NCBI GenBank assembly: GCA_023053575.1
Contig: JAKZAP010000001.1
Coordinates: 27,732,533 to 27,796,532, forward strand
Reading direction: 5' to 3'
Source of the DNA: Branchinecta lynchi
Lineage: Eukaryota > Arthropoda > Branchiopoda > Anostraca > Branchinectidae
DNA: 64,000 nucleotides
Part shown: in pieces, positions 12,861 to 24,700 of the stretch
How the letters are laid out: the number at the start of each line of letters is the position of its first letter
Numbering within the stretch: position 1 is the stretch's first letter
The notes under the pieces: model-generated
What the model was told of the DNA's origin: nothing
Database searches by the model: none
What the model saw: only the letters and a program-made list of their open reading frames with translations
Translations under genes and position numbers: made by a program

Positions 12861-12864
12861 AGCC

Positions 12865-13830
12865 GTATTAATCCTCTTACTCTGCCCTCGACGGTTTAGT
12901 AACCCTTTTAGTCTCCGGCGGGAGATCACTGAATAATTAATGAGCAATGGCTGCCTTGCTTTGAAGAGTGAACTGTGTTCAAGTAATTTGTAAATAAAGT
13001 TTGCTACCACGAGGATTTTCAAAGGTAAAGGTGTGTTCGCAAAAATCGGACCCACCAAAAGATAGTCGTGACTCCCCCCTCCTCGGCCCAGATGAACCAA
13101 ACTCTTTAAAGGAGTTATATCATAAGCATTCTAGCACTTGCATTGTGCAGCCCCCCCCCCCCCACCACCACCACCCAAAACCGAAGTTGAAGCCACGGCT
13201 CGATCCGACCGCTGGGTCATCTAGCGGCGCGGGTCGGAAGCGCCCAACATGGGGAGGATGGAATCATAGTTTGACTTTAGGTCTAACAAAAGGTTTTATT
13301 GTAGCATGCGTATGGAAAATATGTAGAAAAATTAAACTAATTATTTGCATTCTCGATTTCTTTAAATAATTGTTTTCTGTTTTTTCTTGTTTATTCCTGT
13401 AAGTCCAACGAATTAAGGATGTAAACTAGATCACAGTAAAAACACGCCGTAAATTATACTAAATTCGTCATAGTGGTGTCTTCAAGATTCTGAGACTGAG
13501 CTAAATATCATTCAGCTTCCTAGACCGAAAAACGTCAAACTGGTCGATGATTTCATCTTCCGACATATCTAAACGTCCTCTTACACGCCACACGATATTC
13601 TCGAAGGTTCTAGTAATCTTTTCACAAGCGTCAGGAGATCAATGAATAGTTAATTAGCAATAGCGGATTGGCGTTCAGGAGTGAATTGTGTTCAAGTAAT
13701 TTCTGGAAAACGTTAGCTACCGTGAGGATTTTGGGAAAAACAAAGGTAACAGTGTGTTCGTAAAAATCCGACCCATCGAAAAATGATGGTGTCTCCCACC
13801 TTCTCGGCCCACATGAATCAAAGACTTTAG
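12865..13830. repeat. Repeat with a direct duplication about 690 bp apart
   Basis: 12865-13115 and 13560-13830 are diverged direct copies (shared words GTGTTCAAGTAATTT, CGAGGATTTT/TGAGGATTTT, GTGTGTTCG, CTCGGCCCA). The middle (13095-13550) matches 6380-6860. A C run with CCA repeats lies at 13150-13175. No coding sequence was recognised. Confidence 0.6.
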
Positions 13831-13859
13831 GAGAATATGCACTGCTGGCACGACAAGAA

Positions 13860-14045
13860 AAATTTCACCCGGCTCGAAAGATTTGAATTTGAACAAAAGC
13901 GTTAATTTGAGTGACTAATACAGCGAACCTCAAAAAATGTTAAATGCCAGCTGTCACTTGCGACGAAAGCTCACTATTAACTGTGACCTACCCAAGGTTT
14001 CTTTTTGTGGGAATGATTTACCAATTGTAGTTACTAATCACTTCA
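13860..14045 (+). repeat. Interspersed repeat shared with 50335-50520
   Basis: Both copies carry, in order, GAATTTGAACAAAAGCGT-like, GCGAACCTCA/GCGAACTTCA, TGTGACC(T/C) and GGGAATGATTTACC/GGGAATCGTTTACC words. Family unknown. Confidence 0.55.
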
Positions 14046-14103
14046 AGCGTGGAGGTACAAGCTCTTCCCTGTATTTTTGTAATTATAAGTGTGGTTGTGT
14101 TAT

Positions 14104-14280
14104 CTTTTTCTGTGTTTTTTCGACTCTCTTTCTGTGATTCGCCTTTTGTCTCTTTGTTGTGTGATCTTTTCCTGTGTTTTTTTTCTATTTTCTTTCTGTG
14201 ATTTGCCTTTTGTTTCTTTGTTGTGTGATCTTTATATTTCTGTGTTTTTTCTACATTTTTTTTCTCATATACTCGATCAT
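14104..14280 (+). repeat. T-rich minisatellite, about 62-64 bp period, three units
   Basis: Units start near 14104, 14166 and 14230 and share TTTCTGTGATTYGCCTTTTG and CTTTGTTGTGTGATC. The hydrophobic open frames across it (14089-14401) are a product of the T-rich unit. Confidence 0.75.
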
Positions 14281-14408
14281 TTTCTCTTTACTATACAATC
14301 GGGGAAAAATAAACATTGCATTAAATTTACATAAAGGTACCACAAATATGAAAAAAGGAGATTTGATGAAAATTGATTGCAATTACATTAATAATATGTA
14401 ATAACTGT

Positions 14409-14726
14409 CAGAGGCGTTACTAGCCAAAATGTTTGGGGGGGGGGGGGGGGCGAGGCATTTACTGATTGGCTGGTAATTTTTACCGACTTTTTCTGCAGAA
14501 AAAACGACTGTTTTCAACAATAAAATGACATTTTTGAAAAAAATCGACTGATTTTCAGAAAAACCGACTATTATGAAGAAAAATAGACAGATTTTCAGAA
14601 TAACCGACTGTTTTCATGAAAAAAAATCAACAGTTTTGACGAAAAATCGGTATTTTTACCGACTGGCCACGGCTTTGGGGGGGGATGTCCCCCCCCCATC
14701 CCCCCCCCACAGTCGTGACGCCTCTG
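14409..14726. mobile_element. Short hAT-like non-autonomous element
   Basis: The ends are CAGAGGCGTTACTAG on the left and the complement of CAGAGGCGTCACGAC on the right. The flanking 8-mers ATAACTGT (14401-14408) and ATAAATGT (14727-14734) differ at one base, as expected for an old hAT target duplication. A G run (14437-14450) and a C run (14688-14708) lie just inside the ends. The centre (14490-14650) is a minisatellite of AAATCGACTGATTTTCAG-like units, also found in the element at 49442-49795. Confidence 0.8.
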
Positions 14727-14734
14727 ATAAATGT

Positions 14735-15600
14735 TCTTAGGAGTATTTTGCAAATTTTTCTACGACTACATCCGACACGGATGATTAAAAAGCAATAATT
14801 TCTCTTCAGTTTTTGTAAGCTAAGAGCAAGCTCAATGTCGAAGCATAATTGGTTATTAATTATTTTTCCAAGAGTCCAGATCTCTGGAAAGTACTCTTAA
14901 TTTGAAAAAGGTACGCTACATCAGGTGAGGAAAAGGAGGTGGGTCATTAAAGATCATGAGGTTATGAATTCATGATAAGAATTTATTGAAAAAAAGTAAT
15001 AAGGTTTGAATATGGTTGTTTATTATAATAGTTTAACAAGATGAGATGTTAGTGTTGGCTCTCGATGAATTTTTTATCTTATTGCGTGGTGATGTGAAGG
15101 TCGGTTGTATTCGCGAGAACACCTGGTGAATTATTTGATTTTGTTATAAACATTGTTTTTTTCCCATATGGCCCTTGGGATTCTGTTTAATAAATAGATT
15201 TTTCTTTTTGTAAATGTTAGTTTCTTATACATAAGTTTGCCAATAAAAAAGAACTTGAACTTGAAGGTATTTAGGGTACGACACACAAACATATCTTTGT
15301 CCGTGTCGACGCTACTTGTGGTCTGATTACAGTAGTTCGTCTTTTCGAAAAGTGTATTTTAAGTGTGAGAGCGATAGTTAACGTCATCTATTTTAGTGTA
15401 AGAGTGATAGAGAGCGCCATCTTTTCATGGTACATACACACGATTCGTCAGCAGCAGTGCTGCCACGGTAAGAAAAAAAAAAATCTAAGGTGTAGCAACA
15501 AATATACGAGCACGTCCTTGTGCTTAGAATAGCTCCTAGGTTGCAAAGCCTCACGATGCAGCTATTATTTATTATACACGTTCGGGCTGCAAGATTTATG
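14735..15600 (+). mobile_element. LINE 3' end with AACTTG tail in otherwise unassigned sequence
   Basis: At 15175-15262 an AT-rich stretch with AATAAA-like words ends in AACTTGAACTTGAA, a retrotransposon tail. The remainder of the interval shows no gene, repeat partner or RNA that I can recognise. Confidence 0.4.
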
Positions 15601-15639
15601 GCGTAATTTTGCCATTCATCGGAGACGCTTAGACTCCAG

Positions 15640-15778
15640 AGTCCCTCGGGGGGGGGGGGGCGGGTCGGTCAAAAAAGACATAGATCGGGGGTACAAATCT
15701 ATAAAAAATTATTATTTTTGTAGGTCTTTTTTTTTGGGGGGGGGGGATGAACCCCCTACCCTGGATACGGCCTTGCTG
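15640..15778 (-). repeat. G-run repeat with AAGGCCGTATCCAGGG terminus
   Basis: Read on the minus strand it starts AAGGCCGTATCCAGGG, followed by a G/C run, a T/A run and ATCTATGTCTTTTTTG. The same order is seen on the plus strand at 22197-22300, so this is an interspersed family, probably one end of a DNA transposon. The opposite terminus was not found in either copy. Confidence 0.55.
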
Positions 15779-15779
15779 G

Positions 15780-17400
15780 TAAGTCACTATAATAATCGTT
15801 CTGTTGACTTTTCGACCAATATTTGCAAAATCATTGCCAAACCTTACGTGTCGCGTGCTGTTGTTCTGCCAAAACAATTCTCCTGGTTTGCTTACGCTAT
15901 TTTTTTTTTGTTTACTCTCACGTTCGTCGTTTAAAGTTGCACTAAGACCAAACACTAGGTAGCGGGCATCTCGATTTTCCACGAAGCGAGTTCAGCGAAT
16001 TTTCCTGTCTTTCCTACTGTTAAGGTCTTTGTCCCTGACGGCAAACCCGAGAACAGGGTCGGCCTCCGTATGTATGTATATTGCTGGAACATCATTCCAG
16101 TTTATGCCAAACTACGGCACGGTATGTGTGTGTGTGGAGTGGCGGGGGGAGGGGGGGGGGTCATCTGTTGCTTTGAGCTACCCCTGGATGGGCTACAATC
16201 GGGCTGAAGTTCAACCCTGACATCTCCATTTCAAAGAACAAACGTATCGGCCAAATAAATACGACTGAGTCAATGAGGTGGATGGTTCCCATAATGCCTA
16301 CAATTTTCTTGCCCAATATCAGAGTGCCCACGCTCAGATTGCCCACAATCAAAACGTCCACGATTCAAAATGAATAAATTAATGAATTTATGACGCACTG
16401 CCCAAGGACGTAAGTACAATAGAAAAGGACAAAGAAATATAAGACAATTGCAAAACACCCAACAAATATTTTCTATAAAGGTTCCTTAATTTGGAACCAC
16501 ATTGATGTGATCGTGAAATATTCATGGTCAAAATGCCCACAACTGCCACGGTTCAAAATTTCCACAGTTGAAGGGAAGGCCAACATCATCCTGGGACGAA
16601 TACTGAAATCTGTGTCTTCTACAATTTTACGGGATGTAAAAGCTATAGGGATAAGTCTTCTCCCAAGTTAGAGATATAGTTAACGGCGGAAGGGTTGATG
16701 ATTTTCGTTTTTGGGGAGTGAGGTTATTTTATTTTGAACTTTGTTCAAAAGGAATGGTTCAATAGTATCTACAAGAATGTTCCCTGTCAATTCATAAGAT
16801 CTATTTCCCTAATTTACGCCACATCAGTTCCCTCCTATAAATTTTATATTAAATTCAACCATTGGCATTCATTCTGAATCGCGGGCATTTTGAGGTATTC
16901 AGAGGATCGTTGCCATTTTGAGAGTTAGCCAATGAAGTTAGCGTTGCAAAACAGGGCTACAAATATTGAAATTGGTCAAGCAAGAAGAAGAATAATTACA
17001 CTAAAACAGGGCTCCTGTCTCTCAATTCTTCAGGATGAAGGAGAAACAAATTATAACAGGGGTCCTGCCTCCCCGCAAAAAATGAAACGCGAGAATCCTC
17101 CTATCTTAAAATTTCTCCAGATGTAGTGCGTTCTCAGTTTCTAAATGGCAGGCAAACCATCCGACGCATTTTCTTGGTAAACTCCGCTATTTGTTTAAAA
17201 ATCCGACCAAGATCCCACATGTGACGGATGAAATTCTTGACAGCACGGTAGCCGGCAACTTGACTAATTTTCTTTCGACGATTTTACGACAGGCCACGGG
17301 AGGTCAGTTTGAAAGAAAAACAAAACGTGGTTACTCCGCTGTGGGAGCCCCGCAGAACAGTGAAAGTACTGCTCTATAGTCACACAGAATAAATTTATTT
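15780..17400. other. Unassigned region with short TGCCCACAA-type repeats
   Basis: Diverged short repeats (AGTGCCCACG, TTGCCCACAATC, AACGTCCACG, ATGCCCACAACTG) cluster at 16320-16570. GCGGGCATTTTGAG and GTTGCCATTTTGAG at 16882 and 16910 are possible complementary ends. A G run lies at 16144-16160. No gene was recognised. Confidence 0.4.
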
Positions 17401-17835
17401 AAAAATAAAGAAACTCCGCTATGGGAGCCCCGACGAGTTGTGAAAGTATGCCTTTAGGGTTAAAGCGCCGGGCTTCACCTTCCAGATTACTTTCGCATTC
17501 CAAGCATCGTTTTCGTGAGACAGATTCGCAAAGTGAAGCAAGACCGCCTTCTTCCCTTTTTTTTGTCGGAGTTTTTTTTTCGAGGGTAATTAGTCCCTTA
17601 CAGGTTTGCCCCTGGGCATTAAAGATTCTAGTTTGTTTTAATAAACCCTTCATCCATTCATTCAAAAACGTGGAACTCTGGGGAAGGAATCTCGAAGGTG
17701 TCATAGAGGCAAAACCTCTGAGAGACACAAGGAATATGTGAAGCAAGACCAAAAACGTCTGGAAGTACGTCTGGAATCTGGAAGGTGTCATAGAGGTAAC
17801 ACTTCGGAGAGACACAACAAATATGTAAATGAACC
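17330..17835. repeat. Two small direct duplications
   Basis: ACTCCGCTGTGGGAGCCCCG at 17334 recurs with one change at 17413. CGAAGGTGTCATAGAGGCAA-type sequence at 17692 recurs at 17783, followed in both by a GAGAGACACAA word. The long minus frame at 17399-17911 covers these repeats and has no recognisable domain. Confidence 0.5.
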
Positions 17836-17873
17836 GGGCAGGAGAAAAGGAAGAGTGTTTGACAATACTGTAT

Positions 17874-18281
17874 AGTTGCGTTTTTGCAGATACCATGGTA
17901 TCTGATATCACGGACTAAAGTCGTGTTTGCAGTTATCGTGGTATCGATACTACGGTCTAAAGGCGTGTTTGCAGTTATCGTGGTATCTGGCCAGTTATCG
18001 TGGTAGCAAATATCCGGTCCGACCGTGGTAACTGGTCCTGGTATCTGGAAAGTCATCTCACTTTCATCAAATTTTGTCAGATTGGTGAGTAAGAAGTTTA
18101 GTACTTAGTGATGTAACTGCATATCTGTTTTTCTTTTGGGATGACTTCGAAAAGTGCAATTTCGGCAATAGTCGTTTTTGAAGAGCACCGTGTATCAGAT
18201 ACCACGATAACTACAAAAACGACTAATTGCAGATCCAGTTACCGTGGTAATAGATACCATGGTATCAGCAAAAACGCGACT
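17874..18281. mobile_element. Palindromic MITE with GATACCATGGTATC ends, TAT duplication
   Basis: The ends are inverted copies of about 30 bp (AGTTGCGTTTTTGC then GATACCATGGTATCT; right end the same with few changes), flanked by TAT at 17871-17873 and 18282-18284. The interior repeats TTGCAGTTATCGTGGTATC-like units in both orientations, so a single strand could fold extensively. It interrupts a copy of the CATATAGAGTAT repeat; removing it rejoins that repeat's terminus. A second copy is at 54703-55105. Confidence 0.75.
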
Positions 18282-18508
18282 TATATGATTAAGTTCAAAC
18301 ACGCCAGTGATTCTCAGGAAGAAGGAGTAAATGTGTCCGTTCAAACACAATGACTCAAATCCTGTGTCAAACAATCACAGCTGCTCCCAAGGATCGCCGT
18401 GATTGTTTGACACAGGATTTGAGTCGTTGAGTTTGAGTCGTTACGGAGACGTTTCTTCTTCTTCCTGAGGATCAGTGGCGTGTTTTGGACTTAGTCATAT
18501 AGAGTATA
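18282..18508. repeat. Foldback pair of the CATATAGAGTAT repeat
   Basis: Two copies of one repeat lie head to head. The arms 18352-18378 and 18399-18425 are a perfect 27-bp inverted repeat around a 20-nt spacer (18379-18398), and pairing continues with mismatches to about 18282 and 18505. Other single copies are at 30290-30485, 59245-59375 and 63100-63255. A transcript across this locus could form a long hairpin. It lies about 110 bp from mannosidase exon K. Confidence 0.75.
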
Positions 18509-18614
18509 CGGAATGGTTTTCTACGACTATCCAGAAGCACTAGGTATCTGGAAGCCTGTCTTTTAGAAAATTATACGGTTGATACAAATTAAATTAGATC
18601 ACAGTCATACTCAC

Positions 18615-18764
18615 GGCGAGATTGACGGTTGCATTGACAGACCAAACTGGATGCTCTCCGGGCTCGAACAGATGCTCAAGTCGCAACAGGGTTACACCCT
18701 CTGTCCAAGGTTCCAGTGTTAAGATCTGAATGTTAGATGGCAGTGAACCAGCGAGTGAAGTCAC
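18615..18764 (-). CDS. MAN2B1: Alpha-mannosidase exon K (C-terminal beta domain)
   Basis: A 150-bp exon in phase 0 at both ends, with acceptor TTTTTCAG and donor GTGAGT. It encodes 50 residues including ILTLEPW and LLRLEHLFEPGE, which match the late C-terminal part of lysosomal alpha-mannosidase, and an N-glycosylation sequon NAT. The family usually continues for several tens of residues, so at least one more exon is expected at lower coordinates. I did not find it. Confidence 0.92.
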
Positions 18765-21700
18765 CTGAAAAATATTGCTGACAGAAGAAGAAGAATACAA
18801 TTTATCCAAACAGAAGTTTTTCGCAGAGAAAGCGCAGGATTTGACTTTGTCGTCAACATAAAAATAGTGGACAACAAAATATAATAATAATTTATTTGTA
18901 ACCCAGTGCACAAAAACAATGTGAAGATAGCGGAGTAAAGAAGAGAAGGAAACAAATAAACAATGTGAAGAAACATACTAGAACAAAATAAACACAACAA
19001 ATTAACAGAACAAACGGATGAGCCCGTGATATGGAATACGCCGTTCATACGCTTGTCCAGATAAATGTGTATGAAGCTCCTGGAGTTTTGACATTATATC
19101 GGGGGCTTTGTATTTTCGGATTATTCTCCGATTCGATACGATATAGGCAAATAAAGCAGGTATTTACAGTATTTGTAGTAACATGTACGTAGTTTACGTA
19201 AGTCACTCTTTTTCAATAAAAGAAAAGTCCCAGAAAGATAGAGTATAGAGTAATCGCAAAAAACTGAATAAAAAGAAACCAAAGCCTTACGGTTATACTT
19301 AGACCGGTATATATATTAGCATCAAATATATATATTTAATATGTGTAATATTTGTATATACTGTATACTTGTCATTTTAATTCGCGTTCGTATTTTGATG
19401 AATTGTATTTTAAACCGTGAATTGTATATATGAATCGTAGGTTACCATTGTAACTATATCCCTTGGTTGATCTTTTAACTGTAATGACATGTCCAGCAAT
19501 ATTTTTTGTTTGTAAAAGATATTTATGAAATAAACCGTGTAATTGTAATATTGTATATAATTAACATCTTCATTATTCAACATAAAGAATAAACATGTCT
19601 CTGAGGAGCTGTCGATTTACCCTCACTGACCTCCTCGGTTTACCCAATCTCTTCGCTTTTGGAAAGCTTTCTAACACCTAATATTATTGTTTGTCTTATA
19701 AATGGAGCGCATATCTTGCGGTAAACCAATGGTTCTCACAACATTTGTCTCTGTCCAGGCTTCAAGTAGGCTACTGTGCGTGCTTCTTCTGTCAGGGAGG
19801 GAGGGCAAACGCAGTCATCCACGAGGCATTTTCTCAAATTCATTCTCTAATCGCCACACATCGAGTGTCATCAATGAAAAATGAGAATTCTGACACTTTC
19901 GTATCATACGAAGCGATGCATGACGCTAATGGTCCGACTCTCAGTCAGTTACCAAAACTAATTCAAGGTTGAGAAGAGAAAAAATCAGTCAAAATCCTCA
20001 AGGGAATATTGCCAGCGTTCGGGGGGGGGGGGGATGGTTATCAAAACCAAGGAAATTTGAGCGAAGATACAAATATAGTTTTTATGGCACTTGCCTTCCG
20101 GCTAAGTGCCATATACCGATCACTTTTCCGTCGGTCTGTCGGTCGGTTAGTCCGGTGATCACGAGTTAGTGTAGCCTACTTCCAGATGTACTACGACGAT
20201 GAAACTTGGCAGGCATATTAGGGACCAGACCAAAATAGCTTGGAAATAGTCACTTGCCCAATCCGATCATCGTGGGGGGAGGGAGGGGAGCTGGAATCCG
20301 GAATTTAGTGACATGCATTACTTTCGAACAGGTGATCGGATCTTAATGAAATGATGTCCTATTTCAAGTCCGGATCTAATCCGATGAATGTGTGTGTGTG
20401 GGGGGGGGGGGGGGGGGGCGGAGGGCCCGATGAAAAATCCGACGCTGAATGTAAATGTGTAAAATCATCTATGCTACTACATACTACTACATAATACATA
20501 CTACTTGTTGAAGCATTTGCATAGAGTAGCACTGATAGTTTTTCATACTCTTGATAAAGTCGCTGCGGAGTTGCACATACGATTCTTTGTTACTACATAG
20601 CACTATGTTTTTCAGAGCTATGGTAGTATGAGTGATTTTCCGTGGTATTGCATATGATTCATAAAACTATGTACACCTACATACTCCTTTATATGACTGT
20701 CTCAGTTTGAATCGATTTCACATGGAAGTAGTCTGAGTCGATCGCTCCGTGGTACCGATAAGAGGTGATACTTCGTGATATTACGAATATTCCATAGAAT
20801 TGAAATCAGAAATTGTAACAGACCTGGAGTTGCTAGAAATTTATCACTGCATTCCACTGTTTTGCAAGTGCCGTGTTTCTGTTAAGTGCGAAATATTTCA
20901 TAAACCGTCTCCGCAGTTAAACTGTAATATCTAATATTAAAGCATTACCGCGCAAATTTTTAGAGTGCCTGCCCTTAACAGATAAGTTTCGGGCACTGTG
21001 AGGGGAGTTCGGGGAGGGGGGGGGGGGGGGGTCCGGAATTCTGGTGATCGCGAATAAAGGTACTTCCAGATATGCTAGGGCGATGGAACTGGGCTTGAAC
21101 ATTAGAAACTTGACAAGATTGGCTTAGATATCGTCACTTCTCAAATCCCACCATCCCTTAAAGTACTAATCCTAACCCCAAAATACAAAAAATACTTTTA
21201 AGCAAATTATACATGCGAGATAAAGGGTTTCGAGACGAGAAGAGTCCTGTCCTGTTCCGTGAACGACGAGTCTTAGTCCTTGAAAAACGCTTCTCGAGAC
21301 GATTCCAGAGTCCAAGTCTCCCAGCTCTGAATTGGATAGTGACATCTTGACACTTCTGTATAACTGGAAACGAATTATAAAAGCAGTGATCCGATTCCTA
21401 TGTAGTTCGTCACAACAAATTAAAGGCTGACAAATTATGGGGGGGGGTATAGTGTTGAAGGTCCCAGGGTGAGAACGTGAAGCAACTTACCTCTTTCTTG
21501 ACACTAGAATCCCAATCTGCTCGGCTGATTTCCATAAAAGAGATGATGGGCCCTTTGTTTATACTCTGCTGAATTTTCCTGTACTCCTCGGAGATGGGCT
21601 TGGTTCCGTCCAGGTTGAATGTCAGGTAGTGTTTCCCAGTCGCAACAAGTCCATTGCCACTGAAGCCAGGTTCGTTCAGAGCTTCATCGACACCAAATGC

Positions 21701-24700
21701 GTCGTCATCCAAAAGACGGCGATGAACCTGTGAAAGTAGAACGGATTTCTTATCAGCAGTATGTTATATCTAGGACCAAGAACAAATAGACGAGACAAAA
21801 GAACCTCCGTTTCCCCATCTCTGTAAGACGACCACGTGGAGTCGAATAGATTTCCTATACCCTGCCCGATGCAAAGGAGTGGGAGGTAGGAGCTATGCGG
21901 AACATCATAGTTCATTACGTCTACAAACAGCTATATCGCAAAAATATTATATATTTTGTTCCTATTTGACTGAGCGGTCAGCGAGGAATATAATGACGGA
22001 ACAGCGTAGGCCTTGTCTCAGCCCTACATCAAAGCCGAAGCCGAGGTGGATCAAAGTTATTTTCCAGTATTCTAATCCCCTGGCTCCTTTAAAAGCGTGC
22101 AATGTTTAAATAAAATTTATAAACCAGTCTGGGCTGTTTTTACACTCACTTCTAGCTTTAGTGAGAAACACGCATAAGAATCTGCATAACAGGTAACCAA
22201 GGCCGTATCCAGGGAGAGGGGGGGGGGGGGCTAGGGGGTTGACCCCCTCCCCCGAAACATATTTTTTTTTCCTCTGATCTATGTCTTTTTTGTAACAAGC
22301 GCAAGCTAAGTCCCCCTTCAAAAAGCAAAAAACAGAAAATCCAAAGTAAGGGCTGTAAGGGCGAAAAATGGAATAGCAAGTTAAAACCAATAGAAGTAGT
22401 AAACTGAAAAATTAAAATGCTAATTGAGCGAAATTTAAACCCGAACCTTCGGCTTCCACAGCACTAACGAACTGAGCTAACGAGGGGCTCGGTGAGAAAG
22501 TTCGTAAACCAATCGCCAGTTAGTAAATTACTACAGGAACAGTGATGAGGATCAAGGGTCACGAAGCCATACCATGTGCGCCCTGGACCCACTACGAGGC
22601 TTTTACATTGGAGTCCTAGACCTCTAAATACAGACTGCTTTCTGGTTTATTTGTCGCGGTAAACGTCGTGTATAAGTTCGTTTATCATACAAATATCGAA
22701 GTTAGAAATTTCGGAAATGAGAATGATTGGAGCGAGTATAGGGAAAAAGAGTTAGGAATTAAAAAACACATGAACCCCCATGTCCTCTTATCAGAGCAGA
22801 AAAAAATAGTGAGTAGCGCCAAGACTTGAAAGAGTGACAAACACTCGAGTAGCAGCATTGCCATAGCCACAGAAAATGTCCCTACTGAAATTCTGTCAGT
22901 GTTGCACCAGCGCTGGCTCCGATATCCTTAGGTTCTGAACACAGCAACAAAAAAGAAAAAACCTCCCCTATTTCCCCAATGTGTGCAGACCGCACCTTGG
23001 GTGTACTAGAAATTTTCCAACCCGCAAGTTTGTCTCGCTTTGAATGTCCCAAGCGTAGTGGATGGCGCTACGAGTGAGGCCCGTTTCTGATGCATGGAAA
23101 GTATAGGTGTTGGCAGTACTCCCTAGTGTTCTTTTACCACAGATGGGATGGGGAACTGGGTTTAAGAGGAATCAGTATTAAAAATTATTTTCTTGTACAG
23201 AGTAAGAGTCGTACCGGAAAAGTAAGCAATTCGAGAGGAAGTAAGAAACAATACCAGTTGTTTTAAAACAAAAGACCAAATTGCCCGGTTTGGTTACAAA
23301 CTTCAATGAACAAATGCATACGAAGCAGCTTTAGTGGCTTTTAAACCCTGACAGATAAAGAGAAACGCCGAGATAAATTGAGCATGGATGCAATTAAAAT
23401 AATTTGCAACGTTTACGTTACACACATTTGCTCAAGCGTTTTGTAGCCTGCAGCAAACCGGTAAGAAACCAGTCCGTGACAACTAAAAATACTCCAGAGC
23501 GCGCTTAAAAAGAAGAGACATAAATCACGAAGCTACAAATAGTTAACCGATAAGGAGAAAAGAACATTTATTAACAAACCGAGCTTGAATGTGATTAATA
23601 CAATTTCCTCACATTTCTGTGGCACGCAAATGTGACATTTATCAAACTATTAGAATTGTAGTCAACAAACATGTGGTTTACCACTGCATCGGTAATCAAC
23701 GGCGGTTCGAATGGACAATGAATGACGATAACCAATTTGGCGCTCAGAAAGTAATAAGTTTACTCCCAATAGCCCATTCGGAAATGGCGGTAAATAAAAT
23801 AACAATCAACAGTCGGGAACACGATTCAACACACACATAGGAAATTGGTAATCTCGGAATTAGGAACGACGGAATTAGGAACGACGACATCGCAAAAATG
23901 TCCGTCTGTCTGTAAGCACGATAACTCGCGAAGCGAATGAGATATTTTAATGAAACTCGGTATGAGGATTCATTGGGTCAAGGGTAAGATCAAATTTGCA
24001 GATGAGCTCTGTAGTCTTACATTTAGGGGTGGCGGAGGGGGTTCAAATTAAGAGACAAACAAAATATTTTTAAGCAGATAATGTGATAGTGGTTTATGGG
24101 GTAAGAAGGCATTCTGAGCACGATAGTGAAAACCATTTTCTCGCCGGACAAGCAGTTCGTCCGGAATCCGGCAAAAACGGGAAAGTTGGTTAAAAGTAAA
24201 AGTTTCACTGGAGGTTGATTAAATGTTTGATTTAGAGGTAAAAGGACATACTAAACACGATGGTGAAAAACATTTTTTCGCTGAACAACTGGTTCACCCG
24301 GAATCCGGCCAAAACCGGAAAATTTGTTAAAAGCAAAAGTTTGATTAGATGACAGATTAAGGGGTAAGAAGAAAGGCTGAGTATGTCTATGATAATCATT
24401 TTTTACCTGGACATATAATTAGTCCGAAATCCGGTTGCAAGTCAAAGTCTTATTTAAAGTTGATTAGATGTTCTTTATAAGGAGATACGCTGGATTCGAA
24501 TTTTTTTTGTTGCTGGACTAGTAGTTCGCTCGGAATTCAGGCGAAACCGAAAACTTATAATTGGCAGAAGTATACCAAGAAGTCTTGGTCAATACCGTGA
24601 AAATAGATATGGCGTATACAGGTATATCTGAACTTGGTTTTCTCTGATGATTAACCTGGCGAAGACTGGGTCTGGCGAAGACAAGACCCAATTGTCTGAA

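Noticed and set aside
14089..14401. Hydrophobic open frames resembling a membrane protein
   Set aside because: Phe/Leu/Cys runs result from a T-rich minisatellite with a period of about 63 bp.
17399..17911. 170-codon minus-strand open frame, a possible missing terminal mannosidase exon
   Set aside because: Composition follows small direct repeats and it lacks the expected C-terminal mannosidase motifs.
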